Positions 1-12,341 of a stretch of DNA of 64,000 bases are shown one piece after another. A model generated the notes under the pieces. It was not told the DNA's origin. It worked only from the letters and a program-made list of their open reading frames with translations, and did no database searches. Position 1 is the stretch's first letter. Every line of letters begins with the position of its first letter. This DNA comes from Methylacidiphilales bacterium (GTDB taxonomy: Bacteria > Verrucomicrobiota > Verrucomicrobiia > Methylacidiphilales > UBA1321): assembly GCA_021272165.1 (NCBI GenBank), contig JAJSLK010000015.1, positions 48,857 to 112,856 on the forward strand. Direction: 5' to 3'. A program made the translations under genes and the position numbers.

Positions 1-111
1 CATGGTGAGCTTGATGGGACGGCGGAACTTGCCGGGCAGCCCCCTGAACTCGGAGGGCTTGGTATGCTCGGCATGACCGATGGGTTTAGCAGATGATTTT
101 TTAGTACTCAT
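1..111 (-). CDS. partial hypothetical protein (N-terminus only)
   Basis: The reverse strand reads ATG at 109-111 and stays open for 37 codons to the window edge, beginning MSTKKSSAKPIGHAEH. The start is lysine- and serine-rich and gives no recognisable domain, so I assign no function. It lies downstream of, and in the same direction as, the radical SAM gene that ends at 350. A 238-bp gap separates them, so it may have its own promoter. It is too short for the ORF track. Confidence 0.5.
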   Translation of the reverse strand, partial: MSTKKSSAKPIGHAEHTKPSEFRGLPGKFRRPIKLTM

Positions 112-349
112 AAAATCAGTAAATCGGAAGATTTGCGGTGGTTATACCCTACAAAAGTATCGCAACGCGCGGTTAATCCACTAATAACTTGATCACTTTG
201 TCTGTGGGTGAATGAGACGCAGGTCATTCACCACGGCACCAAGTTTTCCGAAGACGAATCGAAGTGCGTGGAGGGATGGTTACAAAAGCGACACGAAAGG
301 GCTTTCGTTTTTATACTTAGTATAATATCAAACCCTACGCAACGCATAT
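112..349. other. intergenic region with AT-rich inverted repeat
   Basis: No credible ORF is seen here. At 312-324 there is a short AT-rich inverted repeat, TATAC-TTA-GTATA, about 25 bp beyond the stop of the radical SAM gene. It could be an operator or promoter element for the left-edge gene, but no convincing -35/-10 pair could be read. Confidence 0.3.
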
Positions 350-1417
350 TTAGCCGACAAGTTCGATCTCGGTGACCGGCTCATAAGCACAAAGGGGATC
401 GGATTCGAAAGGATCTCCGGTGGCCGCATAAGCGCGGGAACGGGAGCCGCCGCAGGCGATTCGGTATTGGCACCAGCCGCATTTTCCGCGCAGGGCGTTG
501 GGATTGCGCAGGTGCCGGAAAACAGGATGTTCGCGGTAAACCTCGAGCAGGTTGTCGGTGCGGATGTCGCCGGCAATTTCCCGCATGAAGGCACTGGGAC
601 AAATTTCGCCCGTGCTGGTTATGAAAACAATGCCGCGCCCATCACCGGTTCCCGGCGGAAGGGTGCGGGCGCTTTCGCTTCTTTTACCCCGCTGCCAGGC
701 GATCCGCCGGTAATGCATCCCCTCCGTCGTGCTTAACTTGTACCGGGCCGACTGGCTGACTTCGTAGAGGCGCTGGAAAACAGTCTCAACTTCCGCGGCG
801 GTGGGCATGTCGTCGATTTGCCCGCGCTTGACCGGCACGAGGAGAAAGATGGTCCAGGCCGCGGGCCGAATGCTTTCGATCAGGCCGGGCAGACGATCGA
901 ACTCTTCCAGGTTCCGGCGTGTGAGGATGGTATTGATCTGGATGGGAAGTTTCGCCTCGTGGGCCATGGAGATGGCGGTGACGGTGCGATGCCAGGAACC
1001 GGGAACGCCGCGAAAGGAGTCATGCGATTCAGGCGTGGCGCCATCGAGGCTGAGGGAGAGGCGGCGGACCCCCGCCTGAGCCAGCGCGCGAAAATCGGTT
1101 TTGAGCAGTTGCGGCGTGACGCTGGGATTGAGCGCGACCGGGACGCCGGCCCATCGGGCGCGGTGAAGAAGCGGGAAAATATCCTCGCGAAGCATCGGAT
1201 CACCCCCGGTGATGATGAAGATGTCAGGCGCGGCGCGGCGAACTTCCTCGATGAGATGCTCGGCCTCAAGGGTGTCGAGCTCCAGGGACGGATCGGTCCG
1301 CTCCAGACGCGCGCGGCAATGCCGGCAGTCCAGAGCGCAGGCGCGCGTGGCTTCCCAGATGATGAGGTGGGGACGTTTTGAGAGATCCTTGATGGGCTTT
1401 TCGATGAGAGCTTTCAT
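350..1417 (-). CDS. radical SAM/SPASM-domain protein
   Basis: This 355-residue protein has the radical SAM cluster motif CALDCRHC near residues 27-34. The SAM-binding region follows (ITGGDP near 69), and a C-terminal SPASM-type cysteine set (GKCGWCQYRIACGG ... PLC) can hold an auxiliary 4Fe-4S cluster. The architecture fits the NirJ/AhbD-like and TIGR04053-like radical SAM proteins, which include haem-precursor and peptide-modifying enzymes. The substrate cannot be told from sequence. It is the last gene of the leftward pyruvate oxidoreductase operon, starting 2 bp after the nitronate monooxygenase-like gene, so co-expression with low-potential ferredoxin metabolism is likely. The co-transcription is an inference from spacing. 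Confidence 0.8.
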   Translation of the reverse strand: MKALIEKPIKDLSKRPHLIIWEATRACALDCRHCRARLERTDPSLELDTLEAEHLIEEVRRAAPDIFIITGGDPMLREDIFPLLHRARWAGVPVALNPSVTPQLLKTDFRALAQAGVRRLSLSLDGATPESHDSFRGVPGSWHRTVTAISMAHEAKLPIQINTILTRRNLEEFDRLPGLIESIRPAAWTIFLLVPVKRGQIDDMPTAAEVETVFQRLYEVSQSARYKLSTTEGMHYRRIAWQRGKRSESARTLPPGTGDGRGIVFITSTGEICPSAFMREIAGDIRTDNLLEVYREHPVFRHLRNPNALRGKCGWCQYRIACGGSRSRAYAATGDPFESDPLCAYEPVTEIELVG

Positions 1418-1419
1418 AG

Positions 1420-2877
1420 TCAGGTCTGCATGACGCCGACCTCATCAGGCAAGCCGGCCAGCAAAATTTCCACCACATCCGCCGCGCTATAGCTCAGCGA
1501 ACCACGCCGGAGGAAATAGCGAAGATGCATCAGGGAATCACCGGCTGTAACCAGCGGAGGCTCGAACTTGCCGGAGCTGTCGATCTGTCCAAGCCCCACC
1601 GTGGCGAGCAGGCCGTTGCAAATGCATTTGCGGCCCCTGGTGTTCTCGGCTTTGCCGCCCTTGCGGACGTAGTCGTTGACCGACTCGCTCGCGCATCGGT
1701 AGCCCACGGTGCCGTCCGATTTGAGATATGCCTGGCGCAGCAGACCGATATCACAGACACGATTGCGGCCGGCCTCGACCTCCGACGACGACACGGTCCC
1801 TTCAAGCTGGACGATCTTGAACGGAAAACCGGTGGGCGAGGCGAGCGGATCGGTAAAGACGTCGATCTTTCCCTCGCTGACCGCCTTGAGCACCTGTTCC
1901 TTCAACTCCGGAGCGATGCCTGACTCCTCACAGAAGGCGAAGGGCGTGCCGACCTGAATGCCGACGGCACCGGCGGCAAGCGCTTCCTCAAGTTTTCCCG
2001 GGCCCCAATAGGAACCGGCCAGCCAGAATGGATAGCCGAGCTTGCGAAACCGTTCGAGGTCAGGCAGATCGCGGGGGCCATACAGAGGCTCGCCGCGCGC
2101 GTTCAATTTGGCCGGGCCGCGCGGAGGCGCATTGTGGCCGCCGGCGGTGCTGTCCTCAACGATGAACCCGGCGATATTGCCGGGGGATTTCTTGGCCAGA
2201 CTAAGGGCCAGGGTGACGGAGGAAACGATGGGAATGAATTTGGGTTTCTTCAATGCCGGGGGAGGTCCCTGCCAGAATTTCCAGGGATCGAAGGTCATCA
2301 GATGCGAGGCGTCGCCCGAGCCGGCCACGTCGACCTTCAACGTTGCCGGCTGACCGGAGACAAGGGCATCAAGAACAGCCGGGATATGATTGGGAATGCC
2401 GGCGCCCATGAGGACGTAATCGACGCCCGCGAGCATGGCGCCGTAAAGCGCGGCGAGCGTGGGGAACTGGATTTTTTCCATGAGATTGATGCCGACCACG
2501 CCGGACTGCTTTTCCCGGGCAAGATAAACTTCCACAAAATTGGCGGCAATGAGCAGTTCCTCGTGGTCCTTCAGCATGTCAAGCCGCGGCATCGGCGCGG
2601 CGCGAAAGCTCTCCTTTTGGGATGGCGCGCCATTGGCGGGATAAAATCGGGCGATGATGGGCAAGACGACATTGAGCCGGGGAAAGTGGCCGAGGGCACG
2701 GAGCATGTGACCGCCCGGATCGCCCTGCTGCAATCTTCGGGCGAGCACGACGTCAAGGGCTGTCCCGGAAACAACGCCGAGGTGGCCAAGCTTGGATACG
2801 GCGCGGGCCAGGCGCCAGTTGGAGACGCCAATGCCCATGCCGCCCTGGATGAGGCGGGGAAGCGGGTCCACGTTCAT
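1420..2877 (-). CDS. nitronate monooxygenase-family flavoprotein (NPD-like)
   Basis: This 485-residue TIM-barrel FMN protein of the 2-nitropropane dioxygenase/nitronate monooxygenase class begins with the typical PLIQGGMGIGVS-like loop (residues 8-19). It also has VMGAGIPNHIP, KVDVAGSGDA, VEDSTAGGHN and a phosphate-binding VGIQVGTPFAFCEES segment. It is longer than usual (about 320-380 residues), with extra C-terminal sequence containing several cysteines (CASESVNDY, GRKCICNG). The family oxidises alkyl nitronates, but many members are FMN oxidoreductases of unknown substrate. Its place in a PFOR operon suggests a redox role rather than nitronate detoxification. Family confidence is high and function is uncertain. 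Confidence 0.75.
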   Translation of the reverse strand: MNVDPLPRLIQGGMGIGVSNWRLARAVSKLGHLGVVSGTALDVVLARRLQQGDPGGHMLRALGHFPRLNVVLPIIARFYPANGAPSQKESFRAAPMPRLDMLKDHEELLIAANFVEVYLAREKQSGVVGINLMEKIQFPTLAALYGAMLAGVDYVLMGAGIPNHIPAVLDALVSGQPATLKVDVAGSGDASHLMTFDPWKFWQGPPPALKKPKFIPIVSSVTLALSLAKKSPGNIAGFIVEDSTAGGHNAPPRGPAKLNARGEPLYGPRDLPDLERFRKLGYPFWLAGSYWGPGKLEEALAAGAVGIQVGTPFAFCEESGIAPELKEQVLKAVSEGKIDVFTDPLASPTGFPFKIVQLEGTVSSSEVEAGRNRVCDIGLLRQAYLKSDGTVGYRCASESVNDYVRKGGKAENTRGRKCICNGLLATVGLGQIDSSGKFEPPLVTAGDSLMHLRYFLRRGSLSYSAADVVEILLAGLPDEVGVMQT

Positions 2878-2930
2878 GAGTAATCCTTAGGTTGAGGGTT
2901 GACGGATACGGCATCTGGCGGCCGCATGTT

Positions 2931-3989
2931 TCACAGGAAAGTGGGGGAATACTTAACGGCCGCCTCGTTCTTATCGAGAGGCAGGCCGCGGGCAAACCGT
3001 TCGGAGGAAACCACAATGTTCTGAAGATACTGGGCGCGCTCGAAGGCGCTCGGGTCGGGGCAGTTGCGCTGGCTGAGACTGCCCTTGAGCTGCGCGACGG
3101 AATCGTATTCGTGCTCCTCGAGCCATTCGGTCATCTCGCGCTCGAGCACTTTCAGGTGGTCGATGCCGCGGCGCATGAGGACGGAGCAGAGCATGGTGAC
3201 ATCGGCGCCCGCGAGGAGCATCTTGATCGCGTCGACCGCGCGGTGAATGCCGCTGGTGGCGGCCAGGCTGGCGCGGACGCGACCGGCCAGGATGGCGATC
3301 CAGCGCATCGGCAACCGCATCGCCATGGGCGTGCTGAAAAGGATGCCGGGCGCGATGTCGATGTTATCGAGGTCGATGTCGGGCTGATAAAAACGATTGA
3401 ACAGGACGAGACCATTGACGCCGGTTTCATCGAGACAACAAGCGAAGCGGGCGAAGTTGGTGTAGAAGGGGCTGAGCTTCACCGCGACGGGAATGTGGAC
3501 CTCCTGCTTGATCGCGCGAACGATGTCGACGTGTTGCTGCTCGATCTCGGCGCCGCTTTGGGCGAAATCGGTTGGGATGCTGTAGATATTCAACTCAAGC
3601 GCGTCCGCGCCGGCCTGCTCGATCTGGCGGGCGTAGCTGATCCAACCGCCGTCGGTCGTGCCATTGAGGCTGCCGATGATGGGGATTTTCACCTCGGTCT
3701 TGGCCCGGGCAATGCGGGCCAGGTAGGTCTCGGGTCCGACCTTGAAGTCAATCGATTCGGGCACATAAGTGAGCGCCTCCGCGAAACTTTCCGTTCCTTC
3801 ACTCAAATGTCGGTTCAGGGCAAACTGGTCACCGCGGATCTGCTCCTCGAAAAGCGAATGGAAGACGATCGCGGCGGCGCCGGCGTCCTCCATGCGCTTG
3901 ATGTTGTCCGGATTTTGCGAGAGCGGCGAGGCGGAGGGAACGAAGGGCGTGCGGAGCTTGAGGCCAAGATAGGACGTGGTGAGGTTCAC
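2931..3989 (-). CDS. dihydroorotate dehydrogenase-like flavoprotein
   Basis: The 352 residues resemble class 1 dihydroorotate dehydrogenases: an N-terminal LTTSYLGLKLRTPFVPSASP segment, IPIIGSLNGTTDGGW, and the barrel strands ADALELNIY and VAVKLSPFYTN. The catalytic Cys/Ser loop of true PyrD enzymes is not evident, and the family that travels with nifJ is usually annotated only as DHODH-like. The start codon ATG overlaps the nifJ stop by 4 bp (ATGA at 3986-3989), which points to translational coupling. It probably binds FMN. Whether it accepts electrons from PFOR or ferredoxin, or has another substrate, is open. True pyrD function is unlikely given the context. Confidence 0.78.
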   Translation of the reverse strand: MNLTTSYLGLKLRTPFVPSASPLSQNPDNIKRMEDAGAAAIVFHSLFEEQIRGDQFALNRHLSEGTESFAEALTYVPESIDFKVGPETYLARIARAKTEVKIPIIGSLNGTTDGGWISYARQIEQAGADALELNIYSIPTDFAQSGAEIEQQHVDIVRAIKQEVHIPVAVKLSPFYTNFARFACCLDETGVNGLVLFNRFYQPDIDLDNIDIAPGILFSTPMAMRLPMRWIAILAGRVRASLAATSGIHRAVDAIKMLLAGADVTMLCSVLMRRGIDHLKVLEREMTEWLEEHEYDSVAQLKGSLSQRNCPDPSAFERAQYLQNIVVSSERFARGLPLDKNEAAVKYSPTFL

Positions 3990-6900
3990 GAGGTGACTCC
4001 TTTCTCGAGCAGCGGGTTTCGCGCGGCAAGATACTCGTAGCGTTTCCTCCGCACGTTCACGTCGGCCTGGGCCTCGGCGAAGATGCCAATGGCCTCGTCC
4101 GGCTTGCTTTGGCTGAGCATCCGGAACCGGTTTTCCATCTTGAAGTAGTCAGTCACCGGCATGTTGGGCGCGGTGGAGTCGAGATGGAGCGGGTTTTCGC
4201 CCGCGGCGATCAGGTCGGGATTGAAACGGTAGAGCAGCCACTGGCCCGATTGAACGGCCGCCTTCTGGTTCTGCAGGCCCTTGGTCATGTTGATGCCGTG
4301 GGCGATGCAATGACTGTAGGCGATGATGATGGACGGGCCGTTGTAGGCCTCGGCTTCGAGGAAGGCCTTAAGCGTATGCTCGTCTTTCGCGCCCATGGCC
4401 ACGGAAGCGACATAAATCGTGCCGTAATTCATGGCGATCATGCCGAGATCCTTCTTGGGCGCACGCTTGCCGCCGCTGGCATATTTCGCCACCGCACCGC
4501 GTGGAGTCGACTTGGAGCACTGGCCGCCGGTGTTGGAGTAGACCTCCGTGTCCATCAGCAGGACTTTGACGTTGCGACCGCTGGCGAGAACGTGATCGAG
4601 ACCGCCGAAGCCGATGTCGTAGCCCCAACCGTCGCCGCCAAGAATCCAGACGCTCTTGCGGACGAGCGTGTCGGCCACGGCCAGAAGCCGGCGGGCGCGA
4701 GGATCGTTGAGACCGGCGAGCTTCTTCTTCAATTCCGCGACGCGGGCGCGCTGGTCGTAAATGTCGGCCTCGTCCTTCTGGGCGGCGTTGACGATCTGGC
4801 CGGCGAGTTCGTCGCCGACCTGCCCGGCAAGTTCGCGCACCAGTTCCTGGGCGAATTCGCGCTGCTTATCAATGGAAACGCGGAAGCCCAGACCAAACTC
4901 GGCGTTGTCTTCAAAAAGCGAGTTGGACCAGGCGGGTCCCCTGCCCTCGGCGTCCTTGGTGTAAGGCGTGGTGGGAAGATTGCCGCCGTAAATCGAGGAA
5001 CAGCCTGTGGCGTTCGCGATGATGAGCCGGTCGCCGAAGAGCTGGGTGAGAAGCTTGACGTAGGGCGTCTCGCCGCAACCGGCACAGGCGCCGGAAAACT
5101 CGAAAAGCGGGAGACTGACCTGCATGCCGCGCACGCTCGACTGGGGAATGATCCGGCGGTCCATGTCGGGAATGGAGAGGAAGTAATTCCAGTTGGTCCG
5201 TTCCTGCTCGAGAATGTTCTCGACGGGGAGCATATTGATCGCCTTGAGCTTCGCTTCGGTCTTGTTGCGGGCCGGGCAGACATCGACGCAGACGGCGCAT
5301 CCGGTGCAGTCCTCGGCCGAGACCTGGATGGTAAAGTTCATGCCTTTCCACTCCGGCAGTCGGGCGGCATGGGTCTTGAGGGTGGCCGGAGCATCTTTCA
5401 GTGCCGCCGGATCGTAGGCCTTGCTGCGGATGACCGCATGGGGACAGACCATGACGCATTTGCCGCACTGGATGCAGACTTCTGGGTCCCAGACCGGGAC
5501 TTCCGTGGCCAAATTGCGTTTCTCCCATCGCGTGGTGCCAGTCGGATAGGTGCCGTCGACCGGCAGCGCGCTGACAGGAAGCTCATCGCCGCGGGCGGCG
5601 ATCATCTTACCGAGGACTTCACGGACAAAGACGGGCGCCTGCGCCGGAACGGGCGGAGGCATGGGGGCGCGGGACGAGACTTTCGAGGGAATGGCGACTT
5701 CATGAAGATTCGCCACCGTCTGGTCAACCGCCTTGATGTTCATCTGGACGATTTCCTCGCCCTTCTTGCCATAGGCCTTGCGGATCGAATCCTTGATCGC
5801 GGCGATGGCTTCCTCACGCGGTAGAACGCCGGAAACGGCGAAGAAGCAGGTCTGCATTACCGTGTTGATGCGGCGGCCCATGCCGCTGTCCTTCGCCACC
5901 TTGTTGGCGTCGATGACATAGAACTTGATCCGCTTGTCGATGAGCTGCTGCTGGTACAGTTCGGGCAGCGAGGCGCAGATTTCCTCCGGCTTGGCCGATG
6001 TGTTGAGGAGGAAAGTGCCGCCGGGGACGAGGTCCCTGAGCACGTCGTAGTGCTCGACAAAGACCGGCTGATGACAGCCGACAAAGTTGGCCTGCGTGAC
6101 GAGGTATGTCGACCGGATTGGCTTCGGCCCGAAGCGAAGATGGGAAATGGTCATGGAGCCCGATTTCTTCGAGTCGTAGACGAAATAGCCCTGGGCGTAG
6201 TTGTTCGTGTTTTCGCCGATGATCTTGATCGATTCCTTGTTGGCGCCAACGGTGCCATCGGAGCCGAGGCCGTAGAACATCGCGCGGACGACCTCCTTCG
6301 GCTCGGTGGAGAAGGCAGGATCGTAGTCGAGACTCGAATGGCTCACGTCATCGTTGATGCCGACCGTGAAATGATTCTTTGGCTCGGAGAGATAGAGGTT
6401 ATCGTAAACAGCCTTGACCATGGCCGGAGTGAATTCCTTCGACGAAAGACCGTAACGTCCGCCGATAACCCTGATGCCGGTGCGGCCCGTTTCGTAAAGC
6501 GCCTGGATGGTGTCGAGGAAGAGAGGCTCGCCGTTGGCGCCGGGCTCCTTCGTACGATCAAGAACTGCGATTTTCTTCACCGAGAGCGGAAGCGCGCCGG
6601 CGAAGAGGCCCGGATCAAAAGGCCGGTAGAGGCGAACCTTGAGGACACCGACTTTTTCGCCACTGGCGAGAAGGGCATCGACCGTTTCATGGGCGGCCTC
6701 GCAGCCGGAACCCATGAGCATAACGACCCGTTCGGCCTCGGGCGATCCGTAGTATTCGTAAAGATGGTATTGCCGGCCCGTCAGCGCGGCGAACTCATCC
6801 ATCTCCTTCTGCACGATGCCGGGACAGGCCTGGTAGAACGGATTGACCGTTTCGCGGGCCTGGAAATAGACGTCGGGATTCTGCGCGGTGCCGCGCAGGA

Positions 6901-7594
6901 CGGGACGGTCGGGCGAGAGAGCGCGGGCGCGATGTTCGAGCACGCGGTCCTCGTTGATGAGGGAGAGGATGACCTCATCCGAAACGGTCTCAATCTTCGA
7001 GACCTCATGCGAGGTACGGAATCCGTCGAAGAAATGCATGAAGGGAATGCGCGATTCCAGCGTGGCCGCGTGGGCGATAATGGCCAGGTCCTGCGCTTCC
7101 TGCACGGAAGCGGAACAAAGCATGGCCCAGCCGGTGGCGCGGGCCGCCATGACGTCGGCGTGGTCGCCGAAGATGGAGAGGCCCTGCGCCGCGAGCGATC
7201 GCGCGGCAATGTGAAAGACCGCCGAAGTCAGTTCCCCGGCGATTTTGTACATGTTGGGGATCATCAGCAGCAGCCCCTGCGATGCGGTAAAGGTAGTGCT
7301 CAGCGCCCCGGTCTGGAGGGCGCCGTGGACGGTGCCGGCAGCGCCACCCTCGCTCTGCATTTCAATCACGGAGGGAACCGTCTTCCACAGGTTGCGCTTG
7401 CCCGCAGCGGTCCAAGCGTCGGCCCATTCGCCCATGGGCGAGGAGGGGGTGATGGGGTAGATGGCGATGACTTCGCTCAAGGCATAGGCGACGCGGCTGA
7501 CGGCCTCGTTGGCGTCGAGCGTCTTATATTTCGGCTTTTTTGACGCCCCGTTGGTTTTGGCCGTAACCGCAACTTCCACATCCTGAGTTTTCAT
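3986..7594 (-). CDS. nifJ: pyruvate:ferredoxin (flavodoxin) oxidoreductase
   Basis: This 1202-residue single-chain enzyme is the normal length for homodimeric PFOR, which converts pyruvate, CoA and oxidised ferredoxin to acetyl-CoA, CO2 and reduced ferredoxin. Visible features are the N-terminal [14 protein letters not shown] pyrimidine-domain motif (about 45), two ferredoxin-type clusters [13 protein letters not shown] (about 700) and [13 protein letters not shown] (about 755), the proximal cluster start [11 protein letters not shown], and TPP-binding [15 protein letters not shown] with [10 protein letters not shown]. It starts by 4-bp overlap with the upstream acetyl-CoA synthetase gene (7591-7594). 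This pairs acetyl-CoA production directly with ATP-yielding acetate formation. Confidence 0.97.
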   Translation of the reverse strand: MKTQDVEVAVTAKTNGASKKPKYKTLDANEAVSRVAYALSEVIAIYPITPSSPMGEWADAWTAAGKRNLWKTVPSVIEMQSEGGAAGTVHGALQTGALSTTFTASQGLLLMIPNMYKIAGELTSAVFHIAARSLAAQGLSIFGDHADVMAARATGWAMLCSASVQEAQDLAIIAHAATLESRIPFMHFFDGFRTSHEVSKIETVSDEVILSLINEDRVLEHRARALSPDRPVLRGTAQNPDVYFQARETVNPFYQACPGIVQKEMDEFAALTGRQYHLYEYYGSPEAERVVMLMGSGCEAAHETVDALLASGEKVGVLKVRLYRPFDPGLFAGALPLSVKKIAVLDRTKEPGANGEPLFLDTIQALYETGRTGIRVIGGRYGLSSKEFTPAMVKAVYDNLYLSEPKNHFTVGINDDVSHSSLDYDPAFSTEPKEVVRAMFYGLGSDGTVGANKESIKIIGENTNNYAQGYFVYDSKKSGSMTISHLRFGPKPIRSTYLVTQANFVGCHQPVFVEHYDVLRDLVPGGTFLLNTSAKPEEICASLPELYQQQLIDKRIKFYVIDANKVAKDSGMGRRINTVMQTCFFAVSGVLPREEAIAAIKDSIRKAYGKKGEEIVQMNIKAVDQTVANLHEVAIPSKVSSRAPMPPPVPAQAPVFVREVLGKMIAARGDELPVSALPVDGTYPTGTTRWEKRNLATEVPVWDPEVCIQCGKCVMVCPHAVIRSKAYDPAALKDAPATLKTHAARLPEWKGMNFTIQVSAEDCTGCAVCVDVCPARNKTEAKLKAINMLPVENILEQERTNWNYFLSIPDMDRRIIPQSSVRGMQVSLPLFEFSGACAGCGETPYVKLLTQLFGDRLIIANATGCSSIYGGNLPTTPYTKDAEGRGPAWSNSLFEDNAEFGLGFRVSIDKQREFAQELVRELAGQVGDELAGQIVNAAQKDEADIYDQRARVAELKKKLAGLNDPRARRLLAVADTLVRKSVWILGGDGWGYDIGFGGLDHVLASGRNVKVLLMDTEVYSNTGGQCSKSTPRGAVAKYASGGKRAPKKDLGMIAMNYGTIYVASVAMGAKDEHTLKAFLEAEAYNGPSIIIAYSHCIAHGINMTKGLQNQKAAVQSGQWLLYRFNPDLIAAGENPLHLDSTAPNMPVTDYFKMENRFRMLSQSKPDEAIGIFAEAQADVNVRRKRYEYLAARNPLLEKGVTS

Positions 7595-10329
7595 AGTTCA
7601 ATTTCCGCCTTCCAGTCATGCGCGAGTTCGTCGAAGTAGACCTTGAACCCGGTTTGTTCGCATATGTGTTTCATCCAAAGATTGTCCCGCAACATGCGGC
7701 CCGTGATCCGGCTGAGACTTTCGTCCCGGCCAACTTCGAGGAGCAACCGCAGCAACTCAGTGCCAAGGCCCTTGTTCTGCCACGGATCGCTGACGACGAT
7801 GGCGAAGACCGCCTCGTCGAGACCGTGGACCTTGTTGAGCCGACCCACGGCAAGGATTTCGTGATAACCGTCGGGCCGCTTATAATCGACCACGAGCGGA
7901 ATTTCGCAATCGTAGTCGGTGAAGCAGATGCGGGTGAGTCGCTCGTGGGCGATGCGCTGTTCGAGGTGCAGCATGCCGAGGTAGCGCTGGTTGACCGTGG
8001 TCTCCGACAGGTTCCGGTGGAACTCGACCATGAGCGGTTCGTCCTCGGGCCGAATCGGCCGGATGGTGACCGTGGTGCCGTCCTTGAGCTTCCAGTCCGT
8101 GATGTACCGCGTCGGGTAGGGCCGGATGGCGAGCTTGGGCAGGTCCGCTTCCAGCGTGTTGGCTTCATGCAGCACCACGCGGGCATCGAGCGCGGTCATC
8201 TCGTCAGCGGAGACCAGCAGCGGGTTGATGTCGATTTCCTTGATCCAGCTCTGCTCGGTGACGAGATAGCTGAATCGGACGAGAAGTTCCTCGAGCTCGG
8301 CCATGTTGACCGACTTGCGGCCGCGGACGCCCTTGAGCGCGGTGTATATCTTGGTCTGCTCCATCATACGGCGCGCCAGCGTGGCGTTAAGCGGCGGAAG
8401 GCCGAGTGAGCGGTCCTTGAAGACCTCGACCAGTTGGCCGCCCATGCCGAACAGGAGCACCGGCCCAAACTGGGGATCGATGCTGCTGCCGAGGATGAGC
8501 TCGTAGCCTTCCATCTTGATCATCCGCTGGACGGTGACGCCGAGGAAATCGGCCCGGCTCTGCTTTTCGCAGACGGCCTTTTCAATCGCGCGGTAGGCTT
8601 CGCGCACAGCATCGGGGCCGACCAGATTGAGCTTCACCCCGCCGACGTCGGTCTTGTGGGTGATTGTCTCGGAATAGATCTTGAGGACGACGGGGCCCTC
8701 GATTTTTTCGGCGATGGCCACGGCCTCCTCTTCGCTGCGGGCAATCTGGGTCAGCACGGTCGGGATGCCGTAGGCGGCCAGGACGTGCTTGGACTCGTAT
8801 TCCGTAAGGATAGTACGACCGGCTTCGCGCGCCGTCTTGATGATTTCATCGACGTAGGCGCGGTTGGCCTTGTAGCCGACGGCTTCGAGCGTCGGACTCG
8901 GTGTCTCGTAAATGGCGCGGAGGTTATTGCTGTAACGCCACATCGAAGCGAAGGCGCGTGCGGCGGTGTCCGGGTAAGTAAACGAAGGGATGCCCCCGTG
9001 GCTGAGGATGTCGGCGCCGGGACTGACTTGCGCGCCGCCCATCCAACTGGTGAGAAGCGGCTTGTCCTTGGGCATCGGGAGTTTGGTCAGAAGTTCGGCG
9101 GTCTCGATCGACTTGGTCATCGCCTGGGGCGTGAGAATGACCAGGACGCCATCGTTTTCGTCATCCTTGGCGGCAATTTCGGCGGCCTTGGCGTAACGGA
9201 CCGGGTCGGCATCGCCGAGAACGTCGATCGGATTATTATGGCTCCAGAATGGCGGCAATAGTTCGTTGAATTGCTGGAATGCGTCTTGGGAAAGAGGAGC
9301 AATCTGGCCGCCCTCGACGATAAGGGCATCGGTGGAAAGCGCAGCGGGACCGCCGGCGTTGGTGACGATGGCCAGGCGAGGGCCTTTGGGCCGGGGCTGC
9401 TTGCCAAGCACGTGGGCCATGTTGAAGAGATCAGCGATGGCGTTGACGCGCAGGACGCCGACACGGCGGAAGGCGGCTTCGAGGACCTCGTCGCTGCCGG
9501 TCAGCGAGCCGGTGTGAGACGCGGCGGCCTTGGAGGCGGCAGCGGTGCGACCGACTTTGAGGACAATGATCGGCTTGGTCAGGGAGACTTCGCGGGCGGC
9601 GGAAAGGAAGGCCCGGGCGTCGCCGATGGTTTCCATGTAAACGACGATGCTGCGGGTATTGGGATCGTCGCCCAGGTAATAGATCAGGTCGCCCCAGCCG
9701 ACATCGAGCATGGAGCCGATGGAGATAAAAGCGCTGAAACCGACATCGTGGGTGGTGCTCCAGTCGAGGACCGCGGCACAGAGGGCGCCACTTTGGCTGA
9801 TGAAGCCGACGCTGCCGGGACGGGCCATCGGCTTGGCGAAGGTGGCGTTGAGGCCAACCGTCGGGATCATGGCGCCGAGGCAGTTCGGCCCAATGATCCG
9901 CATCTTGGCACGACGGGCCCGTTCCAGGACCTGGCGCTCCAGTTCAGCGCCTTCCGCGCCGATTTCCTTGAAGCCGGCCGAGATGATAATGGCCCCCTTG
10001 ATGCCCGCCTCGATGCATTCGGTGACCACGCCGGGAACCGTTTTGGCCGGGGTGCAGATGACCGCGAGATCGACCGGGCCGGGAACCTTGCCAATGGACG
10101 GATAGGTGGGCACGCCGAGGATGGCGGATCGCTTCGGATTGACCGGGTAAACCGTGCCATGGAACGCCTCGTCCATGAGATTTTCCATCATGGTTCGGCC
10201 AACACTGCCGAGGTTTTCGGTGGCGCCGATAAGTGCCACACTGTTGGGGGCAAGCATGGTGTCGAGGACGGGACGTCGCTGACCCAGCACATTATAGGCA
10301 TTTTCAATTCGGAGTGATTGTTGGCTCAT
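7591..10329 (-). CDS. acetyl-CoA synthetase (ADP-forming) fused to a GNAT acetyltransferase
   Basis: The 912 residues contain, in order, a CoA-binding alpha domain (about 20-300), a succinyl-CoA-ligase-like region, an ATP-grasp beta domain (about 500-720) and a C-terminal GNAT domain (about 755-912) with the acetyl-CoA loop QNKGLG. The phosphohistidine region reads [12 protein letters not shown]. The His expected in catalytically active NDP-forming acyl-CoA synthetases is therefore retained, unlike regulatory Pat/PatZ acetyltransferases where this half is degenerate. The likely role is acetyl-CoA + ADP + Pi to acetate + CoA + ATP, downstream of PFOR. The GNAT tail may acetylate proteins in response to acetyl-CoA. 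The product is clear, but which activity dominates is inference. Confidence 0.9.
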   Translation of the reverse strand: MSQQSLRIENAYNVLGQRRPVLDTMLAPNSVALIGATENLGSVGRTMMENLMDEAFHGTVYPVNPKRSAILGVPTYPSIGKVPGPVDLAVICTPAKTVPGVVTECIEAGIKGAIIISAGFKEIGAEGAELERQVLERARRAKMRIIGPNCLGAMIPTVGLNATFAKPMARPGSVGFISQSGALCAAVLDWSTTHDVGFSAFISIGSMLDVGWGDLIYYLGDDPNTRSIVVYMETIGDARAFLSAAREVSLTKPIIVLKVGRTAAASKAAASHTGSLTGSDEVLEAAFRRVGVLRVNAIADLFNMAHVLGKQPRPKGPRLAIVTNAGGPAALSTDALIVEGGQIAPLSQDAFQQFNELLPPFWSHNNPIDVLGDADPVRYAKAAEIAAKDDENDGVLVILTPQAMTKSIETAELLTKLPMPKDKPLLTSWMGGAQVSPGADILSHGGIPSFTYPDTAARAFASMWRYSNNLRAIYETPSPTLEAVGYKANRAYVDEIIKTAREAGRTILTEYESKHVLAAYGIPTVLTQIARSEEEAVAIAEKIEGPVVLKIYSETITHKTDVGGVKLNLVGPDAVREAYRAIEKAVCEKQSRADFLGVTVQRMIKMEGYELILGSSIDPQFGPVLLFGMGGQLVEVFKDRSLGLPPLNATLARRMMEQTKIYTALKGVRGRKSVNMAELEELLVRFSYLVTEQSWIKEIDINPLLVSADEMTALDARVVLHEANTLEADLPKLAIRPYPTRYITDWKLKDGTTVTIRPIRPEDEPLMVEFHRNLSETTVNQRYLGMLHLEQRIAHERLTRICFTDYDCEIPLVVDYKRPDGYHEILAVGRLNKVHGLDEAVFAIVVSDPWQNKGLGTELLRLLLEVGRDESLSRITGRMLRDNLWMKHICEQTGFKVYFDELAHDWKAEIEL

Positions 10330-12323
<1,994 letters not shown>

Positions 12324-12341
12324 TTCAACTAGAGAGCCGGC

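Noticed and set aside
4109-7543. Long plus-strand ORFs (571 and 497 aa) opposite nifJ
   Set aside because: They are antisense shadows of a high-GC gene. No domain is visible, and the composition is typical of reverse-complement translation.
8434-10317. Long plus-strand ORFs opposite the acetyl-CoA synthetase gene
   Set aside because: Antisense shadows. The minus-strand gene has clear domains over its whole length.
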